A stretch of DNA of 64,000 nt from assembly GCF_000429445.1 (NCBI RefSeq), contig NZ_AUBW01000007.1:1-64000 (forward strand). Direction: 5' to 3'. A program made the translations under genes and the position numbers. This DNA comes from Algoriphagus terrigena DSM 22685. GTDB taxonomy: Bacteria > Bacteroidota > Bacteroidia > Cytophagales > Cyclobacteriaceae. Every line of letters begins with the position of its first letter. Positions within the stretch are counted from its first letter, which is position 1. This document shows positions 1 to 8,255 of the stretch, piece by piece. The notes below the pieces were generated by a model that searched no databases, was not told the DNA's origin, and saw only the letters and a list, made by a program, of their open reading frames with translations.

Positions 1-314
1 ATGGAGGAGGTCAGTATTATTGCAGGCAATTTGTGGCAATGACCCAAAAGCAATTCCAAAATAGTATGGGGAAAACAGCTTATGAGAATCCTAAAGCAGA
101 GCGATTAAACAGGACAATCAAGAATGATTACCTCTATGGATATCATCCTGCAACATTCAAAGAGCTGGAAATTAAAACAGCCAAAGCAGTTAAAATGTAT
201 AACCAGGAGAAACCTCACCAAAGTCTGGGAGGCTTAACTCCTGATCAGTTTGAACGAAATCAAATTCTAACCAAAACCAACTTCAAAACGGTCAACTCTA
301 TTTAGGACGGTACA
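1..314 (+). mobile_element. Right end of an IS3-family insertion sequence (partial)
   Basis: The sequence opens inside the integrase-core ORF of an IS3-family (IS150-like) element and the element appears to end shortly after the ORF stop. The stretch around 302-314 (TTAGGACGGTACA) ends in the CA dinucleotide typical of IS3 termini; its complement, TGTACCGTCCTAA, would be the expected left terminal repeat. The left end lies outside the window, so the repeat pair and the target-site duplication cannot be checked. The boundary is inferred. Confidence 0.55.
3..305 (+). CDS. IS3-family transposase OrfB, C-terminal fragment (cut by window edge)
   Basis: This is the C-terminal part of a DDE transposase of the rve/rve_3 integrase-core family, which cuts and joins DNA during IS transposition. 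The frame is open from base 3, so the apparent GTG start at 33 is an artefact of the window edge. The visible part has the GGQYYCRQF stretch that follows the second catalytic Asp in this family, then the region NPKAERLNRTIKNDYL, whose Glu is the third DDE residue, and the usual tail YNQEKPHQSLGGLTPDQF. The tail is intact to its stop, so the copy may be functional. The stop overlaps the inferred terminal inverted repeat. Confidence 0.85.
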   Translation, partial: GGGQYYCRQFVAMTQKQFQNSMGKTAYENPKAERLNRTIKNDYLYGYHPATFKELEIKTAKAVKMYNQEKPHQSLGGLTPDQFERNQILTKTNFKTVNSI

Positions 315-382
315 GTAGGAAGTCCGCAAATGGCAGCGGGGAAATTCTGTCGACTGCAAACTGTATACTGCCTACTGTGTAC

Positions 383-1489
383 TTACTTCATTCCCAATGT
401 CTGTGGGACGGCGTCTTTGACCAGTCTGAAGCCTACATTTGAAGTGCCCGAATCATAGGAAGTGCCCTGTCTTGCGGAAGGTCTGTAGTTCACGCAGTAG
501 TTTACCGCGCAGAGATATGAGCCGCCCTTCATGACGCGTTCCATCGCGTAGGGATTGTCGGGATTGTAGCATGGGTTCATGTTGGCGTCCAGTTTGGGAG
601 CTTGGCCGGCGAGTCTGGCCAGCTTTAGCGCATCATACCAGTCGGAGGTGAGCTCCCACACGTTGCCGATCATATCGTATAGTCCGAAAGCGTTCGGAGC
701 AAAAGATCCCACAGGAGCTGCTCCCATGAATCCGTCGTTTCCTTCGTTGAGATGAGGAAAAACTCCCTGAAAGGTATTGGCTAGATGTTGTCCACTGGGA
801 TTCAGCTCGTCTCCCCAAGCAAATCGCTTCCCGTTGACGCCGCCCCGGGCAGCAAATTCCCATTCAAATTCAGTTGGGAGTCGCTTTCCTGCCCATTCTG
901 CATAGGCTTGTGCATCCTCGAAGGACACCTGAACAACCGGATAATTTTCCTTTCCGTCAATATTGCTTCCCGGTCCTTCGGGATTTTTCCAGTTTGCTCC
1001 GTTCACCCATTTCCACCAGAGTGAGATGTCGTTGGTAGGGACTTCATAGGGTGGGGGAGAGAAAACCATCGCACCCGGTACAAGGATGGACTCGTCCGGC
1101 TTTGGAGTTCCCGGAGGAAGTTGTTTTTTGAGCTCTTCCCAGTCAGGCTTACGTTCCGCCACGGTGACATAGCCTGTCTCTTCTACGAATTTTGCAAACT
1201 CTGCATTGGTGACTTCCCGAGTGTCCATCCAGAATCCGGCTACTTCCACATCGACTGCAGGCTTTTCTGCTGGGTAGGCATCGGCTTCGTTGGTGCCCAT
1301 CGTAAACTTCCCACCGGGAATCCAAGCCATCCCTGGTTGTTTTTGAGGAGGCTCGGTGCTTGGTGAAATGGCTAAATTGCTGTTTTCAGGAGCCTTCACC
1401 TGTGATTCACTCGGAGAATTACAGGAAAACAAACTCCAGGACAAGGCAGCTGCCAGATATAAAAATTGAAGAGAAGCAAAATTTTTCAT
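383..1489 (-). CDS. Exported formylglycine-generating-enzyme (SUMF1) family lipoprotein
   Basis: FGE/SUMF1-family protein of 368 residues. The N-terminus is a lipoprotein signal (hydrophobic stretch, then LFSC with Cys23 as likely lipidated residue), so the product should be anchored on the periplasmic face or in the outer membrane. From about residue 53 it has the FGE-sulfatase fold: PGGKFTMGT, DTREVTNAEFAKFV, PVVQVSFEDAQAYAEWAGKR LPTE-type core, and GLYDMIGNVWELTSDWY. Near the C-terminus GGSYLCAVNYCVNYRPSAR keeps both cysteines (about C327 and C332) with the CxxxxC spacing of true aerobic FGEs, which oxidise a sulfatase Cys to formylglycine. Most bacterial FGE-like lipoproteins lack these cysteines. 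No sulfatase gene is present in the window. Confidence 0.85.
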   Translation of the reverse strand: MKNFASLQFLYLAAALSWSLFSCNSPSESQVKAPENSNLAISPSTEPPQKQPGMAWIPGGKFTMGTNEADAYPAEKPAVDVEVAGFWMDTREVTNAEFAKFVEETGYVTVAERKPDWEELKKQLPPGTPKPDESILVPGAMVFSPPPYEVPTNDISLWWKWVNGANWKNPEGPGSNIDGKENYPVVQVSFEDAQAYAEWAGKRLPTEFEWEFAARGGVNGKRFAWGDELNPSGQHLANTFQGVFPHLNEGNDGFMGAAPVGSFAPNAFGLYDMIGNVWELTSDWYDALKLARLAGQAPKLDANMNPCYNPDNPYAMERVMKGGSYLCAVNYCVNYRPSARQGTSYDSGTSNVGFRLVKDAVPQTLGMK

Positions 1490-1545
1490 GGAGGAAATTT
1501 AAGCGAAAAAGTGCTCACAGACACCCCACGGCCTGACTTTAAATG

Positions 1546-2553
1546 TTAAACTTCCACCAAATTCATCTTGGACTCTACTTTTTTGCGAAGCTTATTGAAA
1601 AATTGCCTCCGTTCCTTTTCGCCTGTTCCGCTGATCAAGGTTGAACGTTTCATGAGGTTTTCAAGGTTTTTGAACATTGAATCGTTGAATTTCTTGTCCA
1701 TTGAACCGATGAAATACATCACGCTGTGATTGAGGTAGGTGATTTTGGAATCTCCCAACTCGGCCATGAAGGTATTGTCTCCCAAGACGATCTCGTTGAG
1801 GTACATCTTGTATTCACCGCTGTCCTCGGTAGGAGGGTGGCCAAAACTTGACTTCCTGCCCGCATCGGCCATTTTCTCCAGATGATCTATGACTTCCAAG
1901 ACACATTGATAGAGTGCTAGGGTGTCATTGGAGTTCTTGATCAGCCCCATTTCATGGTAGACTTCGATCTGTCGGAGCGTCGTATTCAGACTTTCTTCGT
2001 TCCAGATTTCCGAGGTTGGCACACGGTTGTAGACTTTGATCGTTTTCTGGGTGATTTCGCGGTATTTTTCAAAGTGATTGTCTGTGATCGCGAACTTGGC
2101 GTTTTTGAGATCATCAAAAAGCAGGATTGACTTCATCCAGAAGAAGAACTTGAATCCAGCCAGCGCAGGATGATAGTAATGGTGAAATGGAGGCATATCC
2201 TTGACTAAAAAGTAAACATGCTTGTGGCTGAAGCTATTGACCAGATTGAGCTGCGACAGCACATCTTCCATCCACTCCGTAAAGCTGTCGCTCTGGTATG
2301 AATTGGTGTTGCCCTGAAACAAGATGGACTTGGAATCCAAGCTGAAAAACTTGTCCAGTGATACATTGAACCGCTGACAGAGGATCCGCAGTTCTTCGAA
2401 ATCCAGCAACTTCTCGCCCCGGATTCTCCGGTAGGCACTATCCATACTTACATTGAGCGTCTCGGCTATCTCATCTACCAATGAGGAGTAGGATGGGATG
2501 GTGGACTTTAAGCTATGGAAAAACTGCGCCTGAGTCGAAGAAGAAATCGTCAT
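1546..2553 (-). CDS. Helix-turn-helix regulator with large uncharacterised C-terminal domain
   Basis: A 335-residue cytosolic protein with no signal peptide. Residues about 20-70 resemble an XRE/BetR-like helix-turn-helix: SLVDEIAETLNVSMDSAYRR as the DNA-recognition part, then KLLDFEELRILCQRFNVSL. The remaining 260 residues are helical and I do not recognise them; they may sense a ligand or mediate oligomerisation. Proteins of this layout are common in Bacteroidota as stand-alone regulators. It lies 56 nt upstream of the FGE lipoprotein gene on the same strand, so the two could be cotranscribed. The target genes are unknown. Confidence 0.7.
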   Translation of the reverse strand: MTISSSTQAQFFHSLKSTIPSYSSLVDEIAETLNVSMDSAYRRIRGEKLLDFEELRILCQRFNVSLDKFFSLDSKSILFQGNTNSYQSDSFTEWMEDVLSQLNLVNSFSHKHVYFLVKDMPPFHHYYHPALAGFKFFFWMKSILLFDDLKNAKFAITDNHFEKYREITQKTIKVYNRVPTSEIWNEESLNTTLRQIEVYHEMGLIKNSNDTLALYQCVLEVIDHLEKMADAGRKSSFGHPPTEDSGEYKMYLNEIVLGDNTFMAELGDSKITYLNHSVMYFIGSMDKKFNDSMFKNLENLMKRSTLISGTGEKERRQFFNKLRKKVESKMNLVEV

Positions 2554-2864
2554 AGGGGTTGGTGGTCAGAGGTTTTTGCCCGAAAAGAAGATAGTTGAAT
2601 ATATGAAATGTTGGAAAAACCTTAGCAAGAAAAAGAATATAATTTTGGATATATGCTTTTATAATTAAGTATATTTTGAAAATAACTAAAAAGCCAAAAT
2701 AAAATTAATAAAAGAAAAGTTTGCCTTTATTGAGGGATCAGTCTCCGGTTTTTGAATAAACTAATTCTCTTAGGTACTAAAAAAGGGAGGCGCCGCATGG
2801 ACCCAGGCCATTGTCTAGGACGATTATTTTTGAATTTGAAAAAGTCAAACCAGCCCAGAGTGCT
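2554..2864 (-). other. AT-rich intergenic region, no gene seen
   Basis: About 310 bases between the SLC13 gene and the HTH gene, both on the minus strand. The part from 2620 to 2780 is strongly AT-rich, as expected of a promoter region for the HTH regulator. I see no coding frame, tRNA or convincing terminator here. Confidence 0.6.
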
Positions 2865-4646
2865 TTAAAACGGGAAAAATATCGGGATACAGATACTTGC
2901 AATAATCCACAGCAGGATGTTGAGTGGCGTGCCGACCTTCATGTAATCCGAAAATCGGTAGTTGCCGGGGTTGTAGATCATTGTATTGGTCTGGTAGCCC
3001 ATCGGAGTCATGAAGCTTAGGCTCGCGGCAAAGGTGACTGCCATCAGCAAAGGTCTTGGCTCGACATCCAGCGTTGCGGCAATGCTGATAGCAATTGGGG
3101 CTAGCAGCGCGGCGGTGGCATTGTTGGACATGACATTGGTCAGGAGGAAAGTCAGGCCGAAGATGGCGCTCAAAACAATCTGAGGGCCGTAAGCGCCGAA
3201 TAGCTCGATTACTCCTTGGCCGATGAGCGTTGCTCCACCGGTTTTCTCCAAGGCTGTGCCCATAGACAGGACTCCTGCAAGCATGAAGATTACCTTCCAG
3301 TCAATCGCTTTGTAGGCCTCATCGGGGGTAATTGCACGAAGCATTACCATTGCCAAAGCCCCAGCGGTAGCCGACAGAGTAATGGGAAATATTCCAAATG
3401 CTGCCAACCCGATGACTAAAGCCAAGATTCCCAGCGTCAAAATCACTTGGATTTTATTGAGGTGTCCTGTTTTCTTTCCGGATATCAGCAAAAGATCTTC
3501 CGACCGCTGGATGGATTGGATCGTTTCTTCGGTGGCGCGAAGTAAGAGGACGTCTCCAGCCTTGAGGGATGACCCGGCAATGAGCTTGTCCAGAAGACCC
3601 TTCCTGTGTCGAATCCCAATGACTACGACCCGGTCAAATAACTTCCGGAAGTCGATTGATTTGATACTCTCATTTACAAGGGAGGAGTTGGGTGTGACAA
3701 TGGCCTCAAAGAGCTTCTCATCTACCTCGGTAGCCGGTTTGGTGTCCCAATCGAGTTCAGCTTTGATCTCGATGCCCTTCACTTTTTTCAACCGGTCGAG
3801 GTTTTTATGGTCGGCGGTCACTCGGATCATGTCACCGGAGAGGATCACGCTGTTGGGATATACTTTGACGCGGTTTCCATCCTCTCGGATGATCTGTAAG
3901 GGCCTAATCGCTCCGTCCTTGAATATCTTTTGCTTCAGCACTGGCTCCATAAGTTGGTCGAACTCATCTGTTATGGTGATCTCCACCAGGTAGTCTCCCA
4001 AATCATAATTGCCTGAATGGTCGATGCTCGGGCCGCGTTTGGGAAGGATCCATCTTCCGACCGTCACCATGTAGAGCGTGCCTGCTGCGAGAAAAATAAG
4101 TCCCATGGCGGACATTTCAAAAACCCCGAAAGGAGACAGCCCGGCTTTTTCAGCAATGCCGCTTACCAAGATGTTGGTACTAGTACCCAGAAGTGTGCAG
4201 ATTCCCCCCATCAGTGCCCCAAAAGAAAGTGGCATTAGGAGTTTGGATGGGGGGATTTGATTCTTTTGACTCAGGTGGATGACCGCCGGCATCAGGAGGG
4301 CGACGACTGCCGTGTCATTGATAAAAGCCGATAAAATTCCCGAGGTCAGCATCAGACTTAGAATCAGTCTGCTTTCGCTTCTCTGTGCCTGGCTTTCGAG
4401 AAAAAGACTCACTTGATCCAATATTCCTGTCTTGAAGATGGCCTGCGAAATCACAAACATCGCTGCTACTGTGATCGTTGCAGAGTTTGAAAATCCGGCC
4501 AGCCCTTCTTTGAGGTCGAGTATGCCTAAAAGCATAAACAAAACCATGACTCCGATAGCGACGGTATCAACAGTGAATTTTTCTGTAAAAAATAAGATAA
4601 CCGCCAAGGCGATGATCCCAAGAACGAGCTCGGTTTCGAACGTCAT
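2865..4646 (-). CDS. SLC13-family (DASS) sodium/anion permease with two TrkA-C domains
   Basis: An inner-membrane transporter of 593 residues of the SLC13/CitMHS type, expected to move dicarboxylates, sulfate or a related anion with sodium. The two transport halves each carry a re-entrant motif: SAFINDTAVVALLMP with GTSTNILVSG in the N-terminal half, and MSNNATAALLAPIA with PMGYQTNTMIYNPG in the C-terminal half. Between them, roughly residues 210-390, lie two soluble RCK_C/TrkA_C repeats (for example GDMIRVTADHKNLDRL and GDVLLLRATEETIQSI), which usually bind a ligand and gate transport. The small DUF202 gene lies 3 nt upstream. The substrate cannot be told from sequence. Confidence 0.88.
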   Translation of the reverse strand: MTFETELVLGIIALAVILFFTEKFTVDTVAIGVMVLFMLLGILDLKEGLAGFSNSATITVAAMFVISQAIFKTGILDQVSLFLESQAQRSESRLILSLMLTSGILSAFINDTAVVALLMPAVIHLSQKNQIPPSKLLMPLSFGALMGGICTLLGTSTNILVSGIAEKAGLSPFGVFEMSAMGLIFLAAGTLYMVTVGRWILPKRGPSIDHSGNYDLGDYLVEITITDEFDQLMEPVLKQKIFKDGAIRPLQIIREDGNRVKVYPNSVILSGDMIRVTADHKNLDRLKKVKGIEIKAELDWDTKPATEVDEKLFEAIVTPNSSLVNESIKSIDFRKLFDRVVVIGIRHRKGLLDKLIAGSSLKAGDVLLLRATEETIQSIQRSEDLLLISGKKTGHLNKIQVILTLGILALVIGLAAFGIFPITLSATAGALAMVMLRAITPDEAYKAIDWKVIFMLAGVLSMGTALEKTGGATLIGQGVIELFGAYGPQIVLSAIFGLTFLLTNVMSNNATAALLAPIAISIAATLDVEPRPLLMAVTFAASLSFMTPMGYQTNTMIYNPGNYRFSDYMKVGTPLNILLWIIASICIPIFFPF

Positions 4647-4649
4647 ATA

Positions 4650-4925
4650 TTACATCTTGAGGTAGTTTCCCTTCTTCAATTTTCTTTTTATCCTAAAATA
4701 ATTGAAGATTCCTATTGCTAGAAAGGCAAAACTCAATCCAAATGCAAGGTAGCCGAGTTGTCGAACGTGGGCGAGCTCTCTCACTTCAAAAAGGGCGGTA
4801 CCGGAGACGAGAAAATACAGCGCAGTGCGGATAAAAGAGAGCAGCGTCCGATCATTTGCCAGGGCAGTTCGCTGGCGGGCCAGGTAATCTCTGACGATTA
4901 GTTCTTGTTCAAAGTCTTTTTCCAT
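4650..4925 (-). CDS. DUF202 small membrane protein
   Basis: A 91-residue protein of the DUF202 (YidH-like) family. The family signature is clear near the N-terminus: YLARQRTALANDRTLLSFIR, followed by a first transmembrane helix (TALYFLVSGTALFEV), a short basic loop and a second helix (YLAFGLSFAFLAIGIFNYF). It ends in a basic tail. The function of DUF202 is not established. The gene is the first of an apparent two-gene operon, 3 nt before the SLC13 permease, so a role in assembly or regulation of that transporter is a reasonable guess. It is divergent from the DUF3078 gene across 47 bp. Confidence 0.85.
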   Translation of the reverse strand: MEKDFEQELIVRDYLARQRTALANDRTLLSFIRTALYFLVSGTALFEVRELAHVRQLGYLAFGLSFAFLAIGIFNYFRIKRKLKKGNYLKM

Positions 4926-4972
4926 AGATTCTATTTCTTATTTTTAAGCGTATTATTCTAAATAAAAAGGTT

Positions 4973-5869
4973 ATGAAGAAGTTATTTACAATTTTTCTTT
5001 TTTTAGTGACATTAGGAATCGCATCCGCTCAGGATTCGACCGAAACAGCAAAAGCCGACACCACCTATTGGCTGAAATCCATCGAGGGCACCTTTGCACT
5101 GAATCAGGCGTCATTCAGTGGCAACTGGACAGGGGGTGGCGTCAACTCAGTGGCCTTCACGACTGGCATCTTTGCAAGAGCAAACTATGCCAAAGAAAGA
5201 TGGTCTTGGGACAACACCCTGGATCTCTTCTATGGAGTGGTCAAAAATCAGGACGAAGACGGCCGCAAATCCAATGACCGGATCCTGATAGACTCCAAGG
5301 TAGGCTTCAAGGCCGGAGAGAAGTGGAATTATTTTCTGGCGACGACATTTGCAAGTCAATTCGCACCAGGGTATGAGTTTACCGACACGGATCGGACGCT
5401 CATTTCTAAGTTTGCCAATCCGGCCTATCTGACTTTTTCCCTGGGGATGGAGTACAAGCCCAACGAGGAGTTTAGTCTGAGACTGTCTCCATTTTCACCG
5501 CGGTTTACTGTTGTGACTGACACAGACCTCTACCTCAATGTACCCGATAACTACGGCGTTCCGATTGGAAAAACGGTCCGTCAGGAGTGGCTGGCGATGA
5601 GTTTGCTGGCCGACTGGAACAAGCAACTTTCCGAAAATATCAACCTTAAGGCGCGGTACGGAATGTTTGCCAACTATGAAACCCTCGCATGGGATACGAT
5701 CGATCATCGGCTTGATCTTGTGCTCGCCGCGAAGGTCTCCAATCTCGTGAGCGTTACCCTGACCGTGGCATCATTATATGATTTGGATCAGGACGAAAAA
5801 ATCCAATTTAGCCAGGGACTTGGGATTGGTTTGGTCTACAAGCGAGGAAATTTTCCTGAAAAGAAATAA
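4973..5869 (+). CDS. DUF3078 outer-membrane beta-barrel protein
   Basis: A 298-residue DUF3078 protein, a Bacteroidota family of predicted outer-membrane barrels of unknown function. It has a classic signal peptide cleaved after about residue 19 (GIASA/QD). The family start WLKSIEGTFALNQASFSGNW is present, followed by alternating amphipathic strands such as RWSWDNTLDLFYGVV and FSLRLSPFSPRFTVV. It ends in KRGNFPEKK rather than an aromatic residue. A strong hairpin terminator follows 105 nt downstream, so it looks monocistronic. Confidence 0.85.
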   Translation: MKKLFTIFLFLVTLGIASAQDSTETAKADTTYWLKSIEGTFALNQASFSGNWTGGGVNSVAFTTGIFARANYAKERWSWDNTLDLFYGVVKNQDEDGRKSNDRILIDSKVGFKAGEKWNYFLATTFASQFAPGYEFTDTDRTLISKFANPAYLTFSLGMEYKPNEEFSLRLSPFSPRFTVVTDTDLYLNVPDNYGVPIGKTVRQEWLAMSLLADWNKQLSENINLKARYGMFANYETLAWDTIDHRLDLVLAAKVSNLVSVTLTVASLYDLDQDEKIQFSQGLGIGLVYKRGNFPEKK

Positions 5870-6247
5870 AAAGAATACAAATTATTCTTTGGTATTTTGA
5901 TTTGAAAAGAATTGTATTATTTTTGAATTCATTGTGGTAGTTAAATAATAGTTGGTTTAGTTTTCAAATAAAGGGCAGGAGATCTTCTCCTGCTTTTTTA
6001 TTTTCCTACCACGGAATAATTCTATTTTTTTTAAAACGTTAATCCTGCGTTCAATATTTTAGATTGATAGTAAAATTTCAGATTTTCTGGCGGAAGAGAT
6101 CTGCCGCAGACTGGAAAAGCGGAGCATCGGGTGGAGAACATAATACCTACTTTTAAATTTTATCGGTCTCGATTCTAAGAGAAAGGATTGAAGTAAGCCG
6201 ATTTCATTCGCTGAGATCAAAAGGATTCCCGAAGGCCACGGAATGCA
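5870..6247 (+). other. Intergenic region with one terminator, otherwise empty
   Basis: A 378-base gap between the DUF3078 gene and the convergent DUF3892-like gene. It holds the hairpin terminator at 5975-5999. The rest (about 6000-6247) has no open frame of note and no repeat or RNA I can support. Confidence 0.6.
5975..5999 (+). terminator. Intrinsic terminator after DUF3078 gene
   Basis: A perfect 8-bp stem, GCAGGAGA (5975-5982) with TCTCCTGC (5986-5993), a 3-nt loop and a following run of T residues. It would end plus-strand transcription from the DUF3078 gene. Confidence 0.85.
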
Positions 6248-6547
6248 CTACAGTTGAAAGGCCAGGTCGCATTCGGGCAAGTCTTCCAGCAGATTGTGAA
6301 GGTAGCCTTGACCTTTAGCAGTAAGGAAGGTTTCAGATGCGTTTAGCGTACAGATATTCACCGGAATTTCCTCAAAGTTCTCCAGCAGATAGAACTCCCA
6401 AATCCCGGCGTTGATCCCTTCGATTGCTTCATCGATAGAGATACTCCATTTCTCGCCCAGTTCATTGATCCCGCCGACATGGGTGATGTCTCCCTCTGAT
6501 GGGCCTTTCGTTGTTTTTTTGACAAAAAATATTCTGAATCTTTCCAT
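6248..6547 (-). CDS. Small DUF3892-like protein
   Basis: A 99-residue soluble protein without signal peptide. The core DITHVGGINELGEKWSISID, followed by EAIEGINAGIWEFYLLE, resembles DUF3892, a small family of unknown function in which a short sheet is followed by a helix and the pattern eaI..I..G...fyv. The C-terminal part (FLTAKGQGYLHNLLEDLPEC) resembles nothing I know. It lies downstream of the sucC/tRNA-Arg terminator in the same orientation and probably has its own promoter. The family call is tentative. Confidence 0.55.
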   Translation of the reverse strand: MERFRIFFVKKTTKGPSEGDITHVGGINELGEKWSISIDEAIEGINAGIWEFYLLENFEEIPVNICTLNASETFLTAKGQGYLHNLLEDLPECDLAFQL

Positions 6548-6683
6548 AGCCGAAGTTTTTTCCTTGGGCTAATATCCACCTCTAATCGAGACCTTCGATT
6601 TAAGTTTAGGTTTTTTAAGTTTTTATTGACCTTTCCAACAGATTTTAACGGTTGTGCCGGGGGAAGTTTTTCGCAGTGGATAG

Positions 6684-6717
6684 AAAACAAAAAAGGCTTA
6701 GACAATTGTCTAAGCCT
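6684..6717 (-). terminator. Intrinsic terminator of the sucC/tRNA-Arg unit
   Basis: A perfect palindrome at 6694-6717 (AGGCTTAGAC paired with GTCTAAGCCT, loop AATT) lies just after the tRNA on the minus strand. The plus-strand A tract at 6686-6694 gives the U-rich tail in the minus-strand transcript. It is the first terminator after sucC, which implies that sucC and the tRNA share a transcript end. Confidence 0.85.
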
Positions 6718-6722
6718 GGAAG

Positions 6723-6796
6723 TACGCGCGGAAGGATTCGAACCCTCAACCCTCAGAGCCGAAATCTGATATTCTATCCAGTTGAACTACGCACGC
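6723..6796 (-). tRNA. tRNA-Arg (anticodon TCG)
   Basis: The minus strand folds as a complete 74-nt tRNA: acceptor GCGTGCG/CGCGCGT (with G-U pairs), D stem GTTC/GAAT, anticodon stem TCAGA/TCTGA with loop TTTCGGC, so anticodon TCG reading CGA and related CGN codons, and T stem GAGGG/CCTTC with loop TTCGAAT. The CCA end is not encoded. It starts only 14 nt after the sucC stop on the same strand and a terminator follows within a few bases. Confidence 0.93.
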
Positions 6797-6810
6797 ATTC
6801 TGTTTTATTT

Positions 6811-8025
6811 TTAAGCTTCAAGCACGGCTTGAACTTTCTCAGCAGCTTCTTTCAAAGTGATTGCTGAGGTTACTTTCAGTCCTGATTCGTCAATGATCTT
6901 TGCGCCCTCTTCAGCATTGGTTCCCTGTAGTCTCACGATGATCGGAACTCGGATGTCGCCGATGGATTTGTAAGCTTCAACGACTCCGTTTGCGATACGG
7001 TCGCAACGAACGATACCGCCAAATACGTTGATCAATATTGCTTTTACGTTTGGATCCTGAAGGATGATTCGAAAACCAGCCTCTACGGTAGTGGCATTGG
7101 CTCCTCCTCCCACATCAAGGAAGTTGGCAGGCTCACCACCAGCAAGCTTGATCATATCCATGGTCGCCATCGCAAGACCGGCACCGTTTACCATGCAACC
7201 TACGTTTCCGTCAAGCTTCACATAGTTCAGACCAGATTTGCCAGCTTCTACTTCCAAAGGATCTTCTTCCGCCAAATCTCTCAATTCTGCCAGTTTTGGC
7301 TGACGGTAAAGTGCATTGTCGTCGATGTTGACTTTGGCATCTACTGCCAGGATCTTATCATCGGAAGTCTTCAATACCGGGTTGATCTCAAACTGAGAAG
7401 AGTCGGTGCCAACATACGCATTGTATAGCGCAGTGGTGAACTTCACCATTTCTTTGAAAGCAGTACCGGTAAGACCCAGTTTGAAAGCGACTTTTCTAGC
7501 TTGGAAGCCTTGAAGTCCGACCTTCGGGTCGACCCATTCTTTGATGATCTTCTCAGGGTGCTTTTCAGCAACCTCTTCGATATCCATCCCACCTTCAGTA
7601 GAGGCCATGATCACGTTGGATCCGGTTGCTCTGTCCAGAAGGATAGACATGTAGTATTCTTTTGGCTCGGAAGCTCCGGGATAGTAGACATCCTCAGCGA
7701 CCAAGACCTTGTTTACTTTTTTACCCTCAGCTCCAGTTTGGATCGTGACCAAGGTTCCTCCAAGGATTGCAGCTGCTTTTTCTTTGACGTCCTCCAATTT
7801 TTTGGCAAGCACCACACCTCTGGAGCCTGTCTCTTGAACTTCACCTTTTCCGCGTCCACCTGCGTGGATTTGAGCTTTGATCACATACCAGGAAGTACCG
7901 GTTTGAGCGTTAAGTTTAACTGCAGCTTCGTGAGCGGCTTCAGGAGAATCAGCAACGATTCCTTCCTGAATTTTCACTCCGTAGCCTTTCAATACTTCTT
8001 TTGCCTGATATTCGTGAATATTCAT
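6811..8025 (-). CDS. sucC: Succinyl-CoA synthetase (ADP-forming) beta subunit
   Basis: SucC, the nucleotide-binding subunit of succinate-CoA ligase in the TCA cycle, which makes ATP (or GTP) from succinyl-CoA with SucD. At 404 residues it has the usual length. The start MNIHEYQAKEVLKGYGV is the conserved SucC N-terminus of the ATP-grasp domain; KAQIHAGGRGKGEVQ is the nucleotide-binding part, FEINPVL carries the metal ligands, and the C-terminal ligase/CoA domain has NGAGLAMATMDMIK, FLDVGGGA and INVFGGIVRCD. sucD is not adjacent, as is common in this phylum. A promoter and the conserved leader element are seen upstream, and tRNA-Arg follows in the same unit. Confidence 0.97.
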   Translation of the reverse strand: MNIHEYQAKEVLKGYGVKIQEGIVADSPEAAHEAAVKLNAQTGTSWYVIKAQIHAGGRGKGEVQETGSRGVVLAKKLEDVKEKAAAILGGTLVTIQTGAEGKKVNKVLVAEDVYYPGASEPKEYYMSILLDRATGSNVIMASTEGGMDIEEVAEKHPEKIIKEWVDPKVGLQGFQARKVAFKLGLTGTAFKEMVKFTTALYNAYVGTDSSQFEINPVLKTSDDKILAVDAKVNIDDNALYRQPKLAELRDLAEEDPLEVEAGKSGLNYVKLDGNVGCMVNGAGLAMATMDMIKLAGGEPANFLDVGGGANATTVEAGFRIILQDPNVKAILINVFGGIVRCDRIANGVVEAYKSIGDIRVPIIVRLQGTNAEEGAKIIDESGLKVTSAITLKEAAEKVQAVLEA

Positions 8026-8045
8026 ATGTATATGATTATTTTCTC

Positions 8046-8066
8046 AAAAGTCACATGAAATCTCGC
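8046..8066 (-). promoter_or_regulatory. Leader element copy upstream of sucC
   Basis: On the minus strand the 5' leader of sucC contains GCGAGATTTCATGTGAC, ending (as a 21-nt element) 20 nt before the ATG. Two other genes, pncB and the 995-residue TPR gene, have GCGAGATTCCATGTGGC at 20 and 21 nt before their starts. Sequence, orientation and distance agree, so this looks like a leader or regulatory element rather than chance. Its ATG is followed directly by TGA. Function unknown. Confidence 0.5.
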
Positions 8067-8134
8067 ATGGCTGGTGACATTCCCAGTTTGAGACTTTTCA
8101 GTCATGCTTGATTTCATTCCCTGGAAATTTTGCT

Positions 8135-8166
8135 CGAAGATAAGGCGAGGAGTTCGATAAATCAAA
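8135..8166 (-). promoter_or_regulatory. Probable sucC promoter (Bacteroidota type)
   Basis: Reading the minus strand, TTTG (8166-8163) is followed after 20 nt by TATCTTCG (8142-8135), seven of eight matches to the TAnnTTTG -7 box. It would give a 5' leader of about 100 nt that contains the conserved leader element. It is inferred from consensus only. Confidence 0.45.
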
Positions 8167-8255
8167 CCGGGATTTTTCATTTTTCTTCAAGAAATGCCTT
8201 TAATTCCTGTATTTGAGGGATTTGTTTTACTTTTAAAAACTCAAAAAAATCTACC

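Noticed and set aside
361-385. Low-complexity ACTGTATACTGCCTACTG-type run next to the IS end
   Set aside because: Short irregular repeats with no symmetry or function that I can support.
2639-2646. TAATTTTG on the plus strand, a perfect TAnnTTTG match
   Set aside because: It lies in an AT-rich gap with no plus-strand gene after it and no -33 box; chance match.
6358-6705. Minus-strand 115-codon frame overlapping the DUF3892-like gene
   Set aside because: It is in another frame of a gene with recognisable sequence and its N-terminal half runs into the tRNA-proximal terminator region; no protein features.
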